64,000 nucleotides of DNA from Saprospirales bacterium (GTDB taxonomy: Bacteria > Bacteroidota > Bacteroidia > Chitinophagales > Saprospiraceae): the NCBI GenBank assembly GCA_016703765.1, contig JADJBL010000008.1, positions 62,001 to 126,000 of the forward strand. The letters are read 5' to 3'. Positions 55,142 to 64,000 of the stretch are shown in pieces. Below the pieces are notes generated by a model. The model was not told where the DNA came from. It did not search any database and saw only the letters and a list, made by a program, of their open reading frames with translations. Both the position numbers and the translations under genes were made by a program. Within the stretch, counting starts at the first letter, position 1. Each line of letters begins with the position of its first letter.

Positions 55142-57766
55142 ATGATGAACATACCTTCTCGCCTTTTGCTTCCCCTCCTCGCCGGGGTTTTTCTGTTGAG
55201 TTGCAATCCCTCAAAAAAGCTGAGCGCTCCCGATGAGTTCAGAATCCTGGACACGATGCTAGTGACGGCGCCGGCCTTGCAGGACGAACCTGTTGTTTCC
55301 GTTCCCGATGCTTTGCCCGACTACCAGGCAGCGGCTTCCCGCTCCTTCGATCTGCTCCACACCCGGCTGGAGATCTCCTTCAACTGGGAGGAGGAAACCG
55401 TGAACGGCAATGCATTGCTGATCCTCAAACCCTACTTCTATCCCTCCGATAAGCTCGTCCTGGACGCCAAGGGTTTCTATATTAAGGATATCAAACTGGA
55501 CGCAACGGGCCAGGACCTCTTTTATGCATACGACGACAGCCTGTTGCAGATCATGCTCGATAAAACCTACCAGGCAAACGATACCCTGAGGATCCGGATA
55601 AACTACACGGCACACCCCAGCGAGTCGGGTGGAAGCTTAGCTATCACCTCCGACAAAGGGCTTTTTTTTATCAACCCGAGGGGCGAGGAGCCGACCAAAC
55701 CCAGGCAGGTATGGACCCAGGGGGAAACCGAAAGCAATTCGCGCTGGTTTCCCACCATCGACAAGCCCAACGAGCGCTGCACCCAGGAACTCTTCCTCAC
55801 TGTCGAAGACCATTTCAAAACCCTGTCGAACGGAGTTCTCGTTTCTTCCAAAAAAAATGCAGGCGGTACCCGGACGGATTACTGGAAAATGGAGCAGCCT
55901 CACGCGCCCTACCTGTTTATGATTGCGGTCGGGGATTATGCCGTCGTGGAGGACACATGGAAAAATGTCCCCTTGCAGTATTACGTGGAACCAGAATTTG
56001 AGAAAGATGCAAAAGCCATATTTCCCTACACCCCCGAAATGCTGGAGTTCTTTTCCAACGTGTTGAATTATCCCTACCCTTGGCCCAAATTTGCCCAGGT
56101 AGTCGTGCGCGATTATGTGTCTGGCGCCATGGAAAACACCACCGCTGTGGTATTCGGGGAATTTATGCAGCTAAAAGCCAGGGAACTGGTGGATGTGCTC
56201 GACAATGAAAAGATCGTGGCCCACGAAATGTTCCACCAATGGTTTGGCGACTTGGTCACCATCGAAAGTTGGGCCAACCTGACCCTCAACGAAGGCTTTG
56301 CCAATTTCAGCGAATGCCTGTGGCTCGAACATAAACACGGCAAAGAAGAGGCCGATCACCACCTGCAGGCCGAATTGGAAGGGTACGTCTATTCCTCCAA
56401 AGGCGACGCCCACCCTTTGATCCATTACCGCTACTCCGACCGCGAATCGATGTTCGACCAGCATAGTTACAACAAAGGCGGTTTGACCCTGCACATGCTC
56501 CGGCGATTTCTCGGAGACAAGGCGTTCTTTGCAGGACTGAATTACTACCTGACCCAAAATGCCTACACGGCCGTAGAAGCACATGATCTGAGACTGGCCA
56601 TGGAGGAAGTCTCCGGACTGGACCTGAACTGGTTCTTCGACCAATGGTTTTTTCAGGAAGGTCACCCCATCCTGGATATCCGGTACAGCTACGACGAGTC
56701 GGCTGAAATGGTGGTGGTCGAGCTGGAACAAACCCAGGTATCAGAGGGCATGCCTCCTATATTCGAATTTCCGGCCACCTTCCAGATTTTCCTTCCGGAC
56801 GGTACGGTGCGCGAAGAGAAATCCTGGGTCCGGGAGCGGCTCAGGGAATTCAGGTTTCATGCCGCCCAAAAGCCCTTGCTCGTGCTCTTCGACCCCCAGA
56901 GAGTGCTATTGTGCGAGCGAAGCGAAAACAAAACGAGCGCCGATTTTTGGCATCAGCACAGGTTGGCGCCAAATGTCCGCGATCGGATGGAAGCCTTGCA
57001 AAAACTGGTAGAGATCGACCACCCGAAGCTTCAGGAGGCTGTGACCCATTCTCTGGACGACTCTTTCTGGGCCATCCGCCTGTTTGCGCTCGACAATATG
57101 GAACTGGATGCGGCCCCCATGCCAAAATTGGGCAGGCTTGCTGCGCAAGACCCCCATGCGGAGGTTCGCGCGGCGTCCTGTTTCTTATTGGGGCAATCCA
57201 AAGATGTTCGCTATCAGGCAGAACTGGAAAAGATCATCGATACGGATTACGCTATCCTTGTAGTGGCCTCCGCTTTGGATGCGCTTTACGCGCTGTCCCC
57301 CGCCAGCGCTCTGAAGAAAGCCGGCGAACTGGAACCCGAAGCCGAGGGCTTTTTACTGGACGTGATCGCAGAAATTTATCTTAATAGTCAGGATATCAGT
57401 AAATTAGGTTTTTTTCAAAACCAGATGGAGACGGCAGAGGAATACCATTCTATTTCTTACCTGATGGGCTTTTTGCAGTTGGCAAAGCTGGGCGACCTGA
57501 CACAGCTGTTGCACGCAGGCGACCAATTCTTCAAAACGGCATCCCGAAAGGAAAGCTCGGCTATGAAACGATATGCCGCCATGCGTTCGCTGAACGAGAT
57601 CCACGCCGAGTTGGTGAAGAGAAGTGAAGAGAGCAAGGAGAGCAGGGAAAAATTCCTTTCTGCGGACAAAGCCGTGCTGGAACAAATCGAATCCGTCAAA
57701 GCCGGGGAATCGGATCCGGAACTCAAGGGTATTTATCGGAATTTTCCGGACCCCAAAGCCAAATAG
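55142..57766 (+). CDS. M1 family aminopeptidase, lipoprotein
   Basis: About 874 residues. N-terminal lipoprotein signal: hydrophobic stretch LLLPLLAGVFLLSC with a lipobox LLSC. M1 catalytic features: SGAMENTTAVVFGEF (GAMEN), HEMFHQWFGDLVTIESWANL (HExxH) followed by a conserved NEGFANFSE Glu, and a Tyr near HSYNKGGLTL. The C-terminal third has HEAT-like helices (AVTHSLDDSFWAIRLFAL). It would remove N-terminal residues from peptides in the periplasm. The earlier start at 55130 (MIFL) is possible but M at 55142 precedes the signal closely. Confidence 0.93.
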   Translation: MMNIPSRLLLPLLAGVFLLSCNPSKKLSAPDEFRILDTMLVTAPALQDEPVVSVPDALPDYQAAASRSFDLLHTRLEISFNWEEETVNGNALLILKPYFYPSDKLVLDAKGFYIKDIKLDATGQDLFYAYDDSLLQIMLDKTYQANDTLRIRINYTAHPSESGGSLAITSDKGLFFINPRGEEPTKPRQVWTQGETESNSRWFPTIDKPNERCTQELFLTVEDHFKTLSNGVLVSSKKNAGGTRTDYWKMEQPHAPYLFMIAVGDYAVVEDTWKNVPLQYYVEPEFEKDAKAIFPYTPEMLEFFSNVLNYPYPWPKFAQVVVRDYVSGAMENTTAVVFGEFMQLKARELVDVLDNEKIVAHEMFHQWFGDLVTIESWANLTLNEGFANFSECLWLEHKHGKEEADHHLQAELEGYVYSSKGDAHPLIHYRYSDRESMFDQHSYNKGGLTLHMLRRFLGDKAFFAGLNYYLTQNAYTAVEAHDLRLAMEEVSGLDLNWFFDQWFFQEGHPILDIRYSYDESAEMVVVELEQTQVSEGMPPIFEFPATFQIFLPDGTVREEKSWVRERLREFRFHAAQKPLLVLFDPQRVLLCERSENKTSADFWHQHRLAPNVRDRMEALQKLVEIDHPKLQEAVTHSLDDSFWAIRLFALDNMELDAAPMPKLGRLAAQDPHAEVRAASCFLLGQSKDVRYQAELEKIIDTDYAILVVASALDALYALSPASALKKAGELEPEAEGFLLDVIAEIYLNSQDISKLGFFQNQMETAEEYHSISYLMGFLQLAKLGDLTQLLHAGDQFFKTASRKESSAMKRYAAMRSLNEIHAELVKRSEESKESREKFLSADKAVLEQIESVKAGESDPELKGIYRNFPDPKAK

Positions 57767-57897
57767 AGGTTGACAAACATGCAGCTCTTTAATAATTTAC
57801 GTCTCATTTCCCCCGAAATCGAATGCCCGCCTGCTTAGTGAAATCTTTTTGCGGTTTGAGGGGTTTTTATAACACGTTTTCTCGCAACGGTTGATAT

Positions 57898-60800
57898 ATG
57901 GAAAATTATCAGTTACTGATCGGCAAGTTGGATGAGTTCATCCGCAAGTACTACCTCAACCAGTTGATCAGGGGATCGCTTTACAGCATTGCCCTGATAT
58001 TGGTCTTGTTTCTGGGCTTGAATTTTCTGGAGTATTATTTCTACTTCGACGCCACCGTCCGGAAAGTGCTCTTTTTCTCTTTCCTGGGCATCAGCCTCGG
58101 CTCTCTTGCTTATTGGGTTGTCATTCCAGGGATACACTATTTTCAGCTTGGAAAGCTCATTTCCCACGAACAGGCCGCCCAGATCATCGGCAGCCATTTT
58201 TCCGACGTGCGCGACCGCCTCTTGAATGTCCTGCAACTGAAAGGCCAGGCCGCTTCTGCTCAACAGAAGGAACTCATCCTCGCGAGTATCAACCAGAAAT
58301 CGGAATCCATCAAACTGGTGCCTTTTCAAAATGCCATCGATCTGGGTACCAATCGCAAATACCTCAAGTACGCCCTGCCCCCATTGCTCCTTCTGATCCT
58401 GGTCATGGTCATGGCGCCCTCGCTCATCCCGAGCAGTACCAACCGCCTCCTGCGCAACAACGAGGAGTTTGAACGGCCGGCGCCTTTCCGCTTTTTGTTG
58501 GAGGAAGAAGCCCTGTCCGTCGTACAATTTGACGACTACCCCTTGCAGGTTCGCATCGAAGGAGATCAGATTCCCGATCAGGTATTTATCGAAGTGGATA
58601 ACTACCAATACCGGATGGTCAAAGAAAGCCCGGATGTTTTTACCTACCAGTTCAGCAATGTGCAGAAGGATATGCAATTCCACCTCCATTCCGGCAGGGT
58701 GGAGAGCAAGCCCTATACCCTGGAAGTGTTGAAAAAGCCGAGTATTGCCAAATTCGATGTAGAGCTCGACTTTCCCGCCTACACCAAACGCAAGGACGAG
58801 ATCCGCTCCAACATGGGCGATATGGTAGTGCCGGTAGGGACCCAGGTAAAATGGTTTTTCCAGGTGGAAAACACAGACGCCCTGGATGCCCGTTTTTCTT
58901 CCGATCAAAAAATGATCCCCCTGAAGCGGGCATCAGAAAAAAGCTTCTCCCTCCAGCGCAGCGCCATGCGCGATGAATTGTATAAGTTGTTCATTTCCAA
59001 CCAGTACCTTCCAAATGCGGACAGCGTAGGCTATTCCATTTCCGTTATTCCGGACGAATATCCCGCTATTTCCGTGGAGAAATTTGAGGACAGCACCCAG
59101 ACCAAACTGTTTTACTTCGTCGGGGAGGCTTCCGACGATTACGGTCTGTTGAATCTCTCTTTCAACTACCGCATCTCCAGGTTCAAGGCCGAACAAGAGC
59201 AGCTGCAATCCGTCAAACTGCGCCAACCCGAAGGCAAGGCAACCCAGTATTCCTATTCCTGGGACCTCAATAATATCGACCTCCGTCCGGGCGACCAGAT
59301 CACCTATTTCTTCGAAGTATTTGACAACGACGGGGTGAACGGCAGCAAATCCTCCCGCACCAATCTCATGGTTTTCGCCATGCCGACGGTGGAGGAGTTT
59401 GAGCAAATGAGCGCCGAGAACAACGAGGAGATCAAAGACCGCCTGCAGGAAGCCCTGAAGGAAAGCAAGAAGATCCAGGCCGAAATGAAGGAGTTGCGCG
59501 AAAAACTCCTTCAGCAGAAAGACCTCGACTGGCAAAAGCGCAAGGAGCTCGAAAGGCTGCTCAACAGGCAAAAGGAGCTCCAAAAGGAAATCGAACAAGC
59601 CAAGCAGGCTTTCGAAGAGAATATGAAAAACCAGGAGGAGATCTCCAAAACAGATGAGAACATCCAGGAAAAGCAAGAGCAACTGCAAAAGCTTTTCGAA
59701 GAAGCCCTGAGCGAGGAAATGCAGGAGCTCATGGAAAAGATCGAAGAACTCATGAAGGAGCTCGAAAAAGAGGGCGCACTCGATATGATGGAGGAATTCC
59801 AGTTCAACGACGAGGAACTGGAAAAAGAACTCGACCGGATGCTCGAGCTTTTCAAACAGCTGGAGCTCGAAGCGGAAATGGAGAAGATGGTCGATAAGCT
59901 CGAAGAGCTGGCCGCCGAGCAGGAGGAACTGAGCGAGGATACCAAAGAGGAGAAGGAAGAACAGGAGAACCTCGAGGAACGCCAGGAGGATATCAACGAG
60001 TCTTTCGAAAAGGTAGAGGAGAAAATGGAGGAGCTCGAAAAAAAGAACAAGGAGTTGGAGCGCCCCAAGGAACTTGGCGACCACGAAGAGCAGATGAAAG
60101 ACATAGAGGAAGACCTTAAAGACAGCAAGGAAAACCTGGAAAAGAAGGAGAACCAGAAAGCATCCCAAAAGCAGAAAAAAGCTGCGGAGAAGATGAGGGA
60201 AATGGCCCAGTCCATGTCGATGCAAATGGAGGGGCAGGCCATGGAACAGATGGAAGAAGACATGGAAGCCTTGCGCCAACTTTTGGAAAACCTCGTGACC
60301 CTGTCTTTTGATCAGGAAGACCTGATCGACGAATTCGGAAGGGTCAACATCAATACGCCTCAGTATGTGGACCTGGTTCAACAGCAGTTCAAACTCAAAG
60401 ACGATTTCCGCCTGATCGAAGACAGCCTTCAGGCTTTGAGCAAAAGGGTGTTCCAGATCGAGAGCTTTGTGACCGAAAAAGTCATGGAGATCAAAACGAA
60501 TATGAAACAGGGTTTGGAAGAACTGGAAGAACGCCGCAAGCCCCAGGCTGGCGATCACCAGCAGCGCGTGATGAAAAACGCCAACGATCTGGCCCTGATG
60601 CTCAGCGAGGTGATGAACCAGATGCAGCAGCAGATGTCGGGGATGATGAGCGGCAACCAGATGTGCAATAAACCCGGCGGAAGCGGTGGGCAAAACGGCA
60701 AGGTTCCGCAGGACAAGATCTCGGAGGGACAAAAGAAACTCAACGAGGAGATGCAGAAGGCGAAGGAGGGGATGAAAAAGGGCGGCGATCAGCCAGGCAG

Positions 60801-61215
60801 CAAGGAATTTGCCCAAATGGCAGCCCGCCAGGGCGCCCTCCGACAAGCCCTTCGCGAAAAACAGAAGGCTTTGCAACAGCAGGGAAAAGGCTCCAAGGAA
60901 CTTCAGGACGTCATCGACCAGATGAATAAAATGGAGATCGACCTGGTCAACAAGCGGTTGACCAATGAAATGCAAAAGCGGCAGGAAGAAATCCTCACCC
61001 GCCTGCTCGAGCATGAAAAAGCCGAAAGGGAGCGCGAACAGGATAACCAAAGAAAATCCGAACAAGCCAAGAACTACGAACGTCCTTTGCCGCCCTCGCT
61101 GGAAGAATACCTCAAAAAGCGGGAAGCGGAAATAGAGTTATACCGGACCGTGTCTCCCTCTCTGAAACCCTACTACAAAATGCTGGTGGAGGAGTACTAT
61201 AAGTCCCTTAAGTAG
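57898..61215 (+). CDS. DUF4175 family membrane protein with long coiled coil
   Basis: 1,105 residues. Two N-terminal membrane segments (about 25-45 and 55-75), a third around 160-180, a beta-rich middle with repeated immunoglobulin-like stretches (about 200-500), and a very charged coiled-coil region rich in E, K and Q (about 505-1060), with ELERLLNRQKELQKEIEQA and similar. It ends in a short helical tail. DUF4175 proteins in Bacteroidota and Alphaproteobacteria have no assigned biochemical function. A large shadow ORF on the opposite strand (58933-61065) is an artefact of the coiled-coil codons. Confidence 0.85.
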   Translation: MENYQLLIGKLDEFIRKYYLNQLIRGSLYSIALILVLFLGLNFLEYYFYFDATVRKVLFFSFLGISLGSLAYWVVIPGIHYFQLGKLISHEQAAQIIGSHFSDVRDRLLNVLQLKGQAASAQQKELILASINQKSESIKLVPFQNAIDLGTNRKYLKYALPPLLLLILVMVMAPSLIPSSTNRLLRNNEEFERPAPFRFLLEEEALSVVQFDDYPLQVRIEGDQIPDQVFIEVDNYQYRMVKESPDVFTYQFSNVQKDMQFHLHSGRVESKPYTLEVLKKPSIAKFDVELDFPAYTKRKDEIRSNMGDMVVPVGTQVKWFFQVENTDALDARFSSDQKMIPLKRASEKSFSLQRSAMRDELYKLFISNQYLPNADSVGYSISVIPDEYPAISVEKFEDSTQTKLFYFVGEASDDYGLLNLSFNYRISRFKAEQEQLQSVKLRQPEGKATQYSYSWDLNNIDLRPGDQITYFFEVFDNDGVNGSKSSRTNLMVFAMPTVEEFEQMSAENNEEIKDRLQEALKESKKIQAEMKELREKLLQQKDLDWQKRKELERLLNRQKELQKEIEQAKQAFEENMKNQEEISKTDENIQEKQEQLQKLFEEALSEEMQELMEKIEELMKELEKEGALDMMEEFQFNDEELEKELDRMLELFKQLELEAEMEKMVDKLEELAAEQEELSEDTKEEKEEQENLEERQEDINESFEKVEEKMEELEKKNKELERPKELGDHEEQMKDIEEDLKDSKENLEKKENQKASQKQKKAAEKMREMAQSMSMQMEGQAMEQMEEDMEALRQLLENLVTLSFDQEDLIDEFGRVNINTPQYVDLVQQQFKLKDDFRLIEDSLQALSKRVFQIESFVTEKVMEIKTNMKQGLEELEERRKPQAGDHQQRVMKNANDLALMLSEVMNQMQQQMSGMMSGNQMCNKPGGSGGQNGKVPQDKISEGQKKLNEEMQKAKEGMKKGGDQPGSKEFAQMAARQGALRQALREKQKALQQQGKGSKELQDVIDQMNKMEIDLVNKRLTNEMQKRQEEILTRLLEHEKAEREREQDNQRKSEQAKNYERPLPPSLEEYLKKREAEIELYRTVSPSLKPYYKMLVEEYYKSLK

Positions 61216-61406
61216 AGATAGGCCTTGACTTGTATCGGAAAAAGGACGACATTTGTCCCTGTCTTGATTATTTCCCTGAACAATCCAACCCTGCTCCGGC
61301 AAGTTCGCCGGGCATTGTTCGCAACATTTTGCCTATTACCTGGCAAGTTTGTTCTCTGCAAAGAGAGCAACAACTATGCTAAGCGTTTGGAAGCAAAAAG
61401 GGATTT

Positions 61407-61793
61407 ATGCTCAAACTCAATTCTAACCCCCGCAGCGTTGCTGCAGTTGAACCTTTCCTCGAAAGGGTTGCCTCGAAATATTGCGTTAGCCCCGATACCT
61501 ACGGGAATATTCTGGTCAGCCTGACTGAGGCTGTGACCAACGCAATTCGCCACGGCAATCAAAATGACGAGAGAAAGACCGTTCGCATCCAGCTCAAGAA
61601 GTGCAAGGGCAGGCTTTCCTTCCGGGTCTCCGATGAGGGTGGCGGGTTCGACTACCAAAGCCTTCCGGATCCAACCTGTCCCGATCTCATCGACCAACCT
61701 GGAGGAAGAGGCGTTTTTCTGATGAAAGCCCTTTCCGACGAGGTCGAATTTCTCGACAACGGAAGCACAGTGGAAATACAGTTCCGAATCTAG
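61407..61793 (+). CDS. RsbW-like anti-sigma/serine kinase (GHKL ATP-binding)
   Basis: 128 residues of GHKL ATPase: N box ILVSLTEAVTNAIRHGN, G1 VSDEGGGFDYQSLPDP and G2 GGRGVFLMKALSDEVEF. Such proteins bind a sigma factor or phosphorylate an anti-sigma antagonist (RsbW/SpoIIAB type). No sigma factor or RsbV gene is next to it, so the partner is unknown. It precedes ybeY by 8 bases, an arrangement I have seen in Bacteroidota but which does not show its function. Confidence 0.82.
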   Translation: MLKLNSNPRSVAAVEPFLERVASKYCVSPDTYGNILVSLTEAVTNAIRHGNQNDERKTVRIQLKKCKGRLSFRVSDEGGGFDYQSLPDPTCPDLIDQPGGRGVFLMKALSDEVEFLDNGSTVEIQFRI

Positions 61794-61801
61794 TTCCCCC
61801 T

Positions 61802-62278
61802 ATGGCCATTCCTCATTTCCCCGAACTGCCTTTCGAATCCCCTTCGGAAGGAGGGCTTGCGATTTATTTCTACCCGGAAGATGTAGATTTTGATTTGGCT
61901 CATCCACAGGCTGTTTCCAAATGGCTTCAAAAGGTTATGGAGCAGGAGGGTAAAGAATTGCTATCCCTGTCGTATGTTTTTTGTTCGGATGAGTATTTGT
62001 TCCGGCTCAACGAGGAGTATCTTCAACACGATACTTATACGGATGTGATCACCTTTCCGTACGGAGGCGAAAATGAGGTGGAGGGAGATATTTTTATCAG
62101 CATCGAGCGGGTAAAAGAAAATGCCGCCACCTTTAAAACCAGCTTCGAAAGAGAATTGCACCGGGTGATGGTGCACGGTTTATTGCACCTTTGTGGATAC
62201 GGGGATAAAGGAGAAGAAGAGAGCTCGCTCATGCGGAAGATGGAGAGCGATTATTTGAGGCAGTTGGAGGAGGTTTGA
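61802..62278 (+). CDS. ybeY: Endoribonuclease YbeY (rRNA maturation)
   Basis: 158 residues. YbeY is a zinc-dependent single-strand RNase involved in 16S rRNA 3' processing and ribosome quality control. Seen: RLNEEYLQHDTYTDVITFPY and the metal-binding HGLLHLCGYGDKGEEESSLM, with two His ligands and an Asp in place of the third, which is common in Bacteroidota. The start ATG is 8 bases after the RsbW-like gene. Confidence 0.92.
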   Translation: MAIPHFPELPFESPSEGGLAIYFYPEDVDFDLAHPQAVSKWLQKVMEQEGKELLSLSYVFCSDEYLFRLNEEYLQHDTYTDVITFPYGGENEVEGDIFISIERVKENAATFKTSFERELHRVMVHGLLHLCGYGDKGEEESSLMRKMESDYLRQLEEV

Positions 62279-62322
62279 TATTCATCGATTCCATAACAAA
62301 ATAAATTCGGGAAATCTCTTGT

Positions 62323-63255
62323 ATGCGAAGCGGAATAAAGGTCTTTGCCCCAGCCAGTGTATCCAACGTCGCTTGCGGATTTGATTTGTTGGGGTTTGCT
62401 CTCGAACAGCCGGGAGACGAGATCATTGCCAGGATAAGCGATAAACCGGGGATCAGCATTTCCAAAATAACGGGCGCAAAGAACAAACTGCCTTTTGACC
62501 CACGAAAAAATACCGCCGGTGTCGCAGCTCAAAAGCTTTTGGATTTTCTGGGCGAGACCGGCATTGGAATTGAGATCGAGCTGCACAAAAAAATGCCGAT
62601 CGGCAGCGGACTTGGATCGAGTGCCGCAAGTGCGGTGGCGGCAGTAGTGGCAGTTAATGAATTGCTGAAACACCCCCTTGAGAAGAGGGCTCTTCTCCCC
62701 TTCGCTGCTGCGGCGGAAGAAATATCCTCCGGAGCCATTCATTTGGATAATGTGGCGCCTTCCCTCATCGGGGGGATGGTATTGGTGCATAAAGGACACC
62801 ATGCAGATGCCTTTCGGCTCCCCACCCCAAAAGGATTGCATGCAGCGGTGGTTTGCCCTGAAGTCGAGATCCTGACTAAAGACGCACGGCAAATGCTCCA
62901 CCCGTTTATTCCCCTTGAAAAACATATCGAGCAAAGCGGTTATCTCGCAAGCTTGATCGTCGGACTCTATCAATCCGATCTGGCGCTCATTGCCAAATCC
63001 CTCCAGGATGTGATTATCGAATCGCAACGCGCCCCTTTGATTCCGTTTTTTTACGAGGTAAAAGAAGCTGCCATTAAACACGGGGCCTTGGGTTGTAGTA
63101 TCTCCGGTTCTGGCCCTTCGATCTTCGCCCTTTGCGCGAATAGTCATATCGCCGGTCAATGCAGTGAGGCGATGGCCAGGATCTATCGGGATGCCAAAAT
63201 GGAGCATTTACTCTACCTCTCCCCCATTAACCAGGAAGGCGCCGTCAAATGTTGA
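62323..63255 (+). CDS. thrB: Homoserine kinase ThrB
   Basis: 310 residues of GHMP kinase. ThrB phosphorylates homoserine in threonine synthesis. Seen: IKVFAPASVSNVACGFDLLG, the ATP-loop PIGSGLGSSAASAVAAVVAV (residues about 90-109), and GCSISGSGPSIFALC near the C-terminus. No thrA or thrC is adjacent. It is followed by the parS site and a mevalonate pathway gene, also a GHMP kinase relative. Confidence 0.93.
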   Translation: MRSGIKVFAPASVSNVACGFDLLGFALEQPGDEIIARISDKPGISISKITGAKNKLPFDPRKNTAGVAAQKLLDFLGETGIGIEIELHKKMPIGSGLGSSAASAVAAVVAVNELLKHPLEKRALLPFAAAAEEISSGAIHLDNVAPSLIGGMVLVHKGHHADAFRLPTPKGLHAAVVCPEVEILTKDARQMLHPFIPLEKHIEQSGYLASLIVGLYQSDLALIAKSLQDVIIESQRAPLIPFFYEVKEAAIKHGALGCSISGSGPSIFALCANSHIAGQCSEAMARIYRDAKMEHLLYLSPINQEGAVKC

Positions 63256-63262
63256 CCCCAAA

Positions 63263-63278
63263 TGTTCCACGTGGAACA
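63263..63278. promoter_or_regulatory. parS centromere site (exact ParB-binding consensus)
   Basis: TGTTCCACGTGGAACA is an exact match to the bacterial parS consensus TGTTNCACGTGNAACA, within a perfect 18-bp palindrome. It lies in the intergenic region between thrB and mvaD. CACGTG occurs elsewhere in the window, but no other site I checked has the full consensus. parS sites bind ParB and are normally close to the chromosomal origin. Confidence 0.88.
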
Positions 63279-63339
63279 TTGAAATTCCTCTGATTATTTC
63301 CTTTTCATTTACTTATTTTAGCCCCTCAAAACTTATATC

Positions 63340-64000
63340 ATGGATTACTCCAATCCCAAACTCATCATCGAAACGGCCGACCTGGAGGCGGGAACCGTTA
63401 CCTGGAAAAGTCCCTCCAATCTCGCGATCGTCAAATATTGGGGGAAGTTCGGAGACCAGCTTCCGAAAAACCCTTCTATCTCCCTGACCCTGGAAAACGC
63501 CTTTACCGAAACCACCCTGGAGTACCGTCCAAAAGAAACCGCAGGCCCTGGAATTTCCCTGGAGTTTTTTTTCGAAGAGGAACCCAATCCCGCTTTTGCC
63601 CAGCGGATCGGCGCTTTTCTCGAACGCCTGATTCCCGTCTTCCCTTTTCTCCCTCAACTCGACCTGACCATCCATTCCCAAAACTCATTCCCCCATTCTG
63701 CAGGAATCGCCTCCTCCGCTTCCAGCATGAGCGCATTAGCCCTTGGTCTGTGTTCTTTGGAGGATAATTTGTTTCAAACCCTAAATGACGACCAGGAATT
63801 CGACCGAAAAGCTTCCTTCGTCGCCCGGCTTGGATCCGGCAGCGCCTCCAGGTCCATTTTTCCCTATATGGCTTTCTGGGGTCAACATTCCGGAGTAGCC
63901 GGATCTTCCGACCAATTTGCCATTCCACTGGAAAACGAGATCGCCCCGATTTTTAAAACCCTGCACGACGATATACTGATCCTCAGTAAAAAGGAAAAAG
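63340..64000 (+). CDS. mvaD: Mevalonate diphosphate decarboxylase, 3' partial
   Basis: The frame is open from ATG at 63340 to the end of the window (about 220 residues). GHMP-type features: TWKSPSNLAIVKYWGKFGDQ near the start, and SFPHSAGIASSASSMSALAL (ATP loop, about 115-135). It makes isopentenyl diphosphate from mevalonate diphosphate, so the organism probably uses the mevalonate route for isoprenoids. The C-terminal part and catalytic Asp lie beyond the window. Confidence 0.9.
   Translation, partial: MDYSNPKLIIETADLEAGTVTWKSPSNLAIVKYWGKFGDQLPKNPSISLTLENAFTETTLEYRPKETAGPGISLEFFFEEEPNPAFAQRIGAFLERLIPVFPFLPQLDLTIHSQNSFPHSAGIASSASSMSALALGLCSLEDNLFQTLNDDQEFDRKASFVARLGSGSASRSIFPYMAFWGQHSGVAGSSDQFAIPLENEIAPIFKTLHDDILILSKKEK

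Noticed and set aside
58933..61065. A 710-residue open frame on the minus strand opposite the DUF4175 gene
   Set aside because: It is a shadow of E/K/Q-rich coiled-coil codons, which read as L/F-rich sequence on the other strand. No initiation context or family similarity was seen.
61225..61524. A 99-residue plus-strand frame before the RsbW-like gene
   Set aside because: It overlaps the RsbW-like gene in another frame and looks random.

Overview
The window is chromosomal DNA of a Bacteroidota bacterium, most likely a Saprospiria (Saprospiraceae/Lewinellaceae-like) member. This rests on type IX secretion (T9SS) proteins, DUF4175, DUF4294 and DUF6089 family proteins, a UpxY-type antiterminator, and promoters of the Bacteroidota TAnnTTTG type. 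The species cannot be named from the sequence alone. No rRNA, tRNA, CRISPR array, insertion sequence or prophage was seen.

Layout. 1-9 kb: a partial MtfA-like peptidase, an acetyltransferase, DinB and DUF4294 proteins, two secreted amidohydrolase-family proteins, a DUF6624 protein and a Wzx-type flippase. 9-12 kb: an M42 aminopeptidase, a pterin dehydratase and a secreted hypothetical protein. 12-17 kb, minus strand: a DUF6089 outer-membrane protein, NadA, an RsmI-like methyltransferase, an alpha/alpha-toroid-like protein and a FemAB/GNAT-like protein. 17-35 kb: a large surface-polysaccharide locus. It holds an RffA-type sugar aminotransferase, glycosyltransferases, ManC-Gmd-Fcl (GDP-fucose), WecB-type and UDP-glucuronate-type epimerases, CysC/CysD/CysN (PAPS supply), UpxY, a UDP-sugar 6-dehydrogenase, a WbpD-type acetyltransferase and LhgO, and is interrupted by a VapBC-type toxin-antitoxin pair. 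35-40 kb: MetH and a Wzi-like outer-membrane protein. 40-49 kb, plus strand: a broken PorU2-like C25 peptidase, LpxK, two T9SS-sorted proteins and, on the minus strand, a YedK/HMCES protein. 49.5-51.4 kb: a heme A synthase gene flanked by two AT-rich non-coding stretches rich in DnaA-box-like sites. 51-64 kb: an alpha/beta hydrolase, ComEC and a ComEA-like protein, an M1 aminopeptidase lipoprotein, a DUF4175 protein, an RsbW-like protein, YbeY, ThrB, a perfect parS site, and the start of mevalonate diphosphate decarboxylase.

How it fits together. The polysaccharide locus can supply GDP-fucose, amino sugars, uronic acids and PAPS, which suggests a sulfated, uronic-acid-containing surface polymer; no sulfotransferase lies in the window. 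LhgO beside WbpD and the 6-dehydrogenase fits recycling of 2-hydroxyglutarate made during diacetamido-uronate synthesis.

The most interesting signals are a candidate chromosomal origin near 51.1-51.3 kb, supported by an exact parS consensus site 12 kb away, and intergenic arrays with 8-9 nt periodicity that are followed by their own inverted copy. Eight genes carry frameshifts or stops, mostly single-base indels in short homopolymers. These look partly like consensus errors, but a deletion in the PorU2-like gene and an 11-bp tandem duplication in the antitoxin gene look like real changes.
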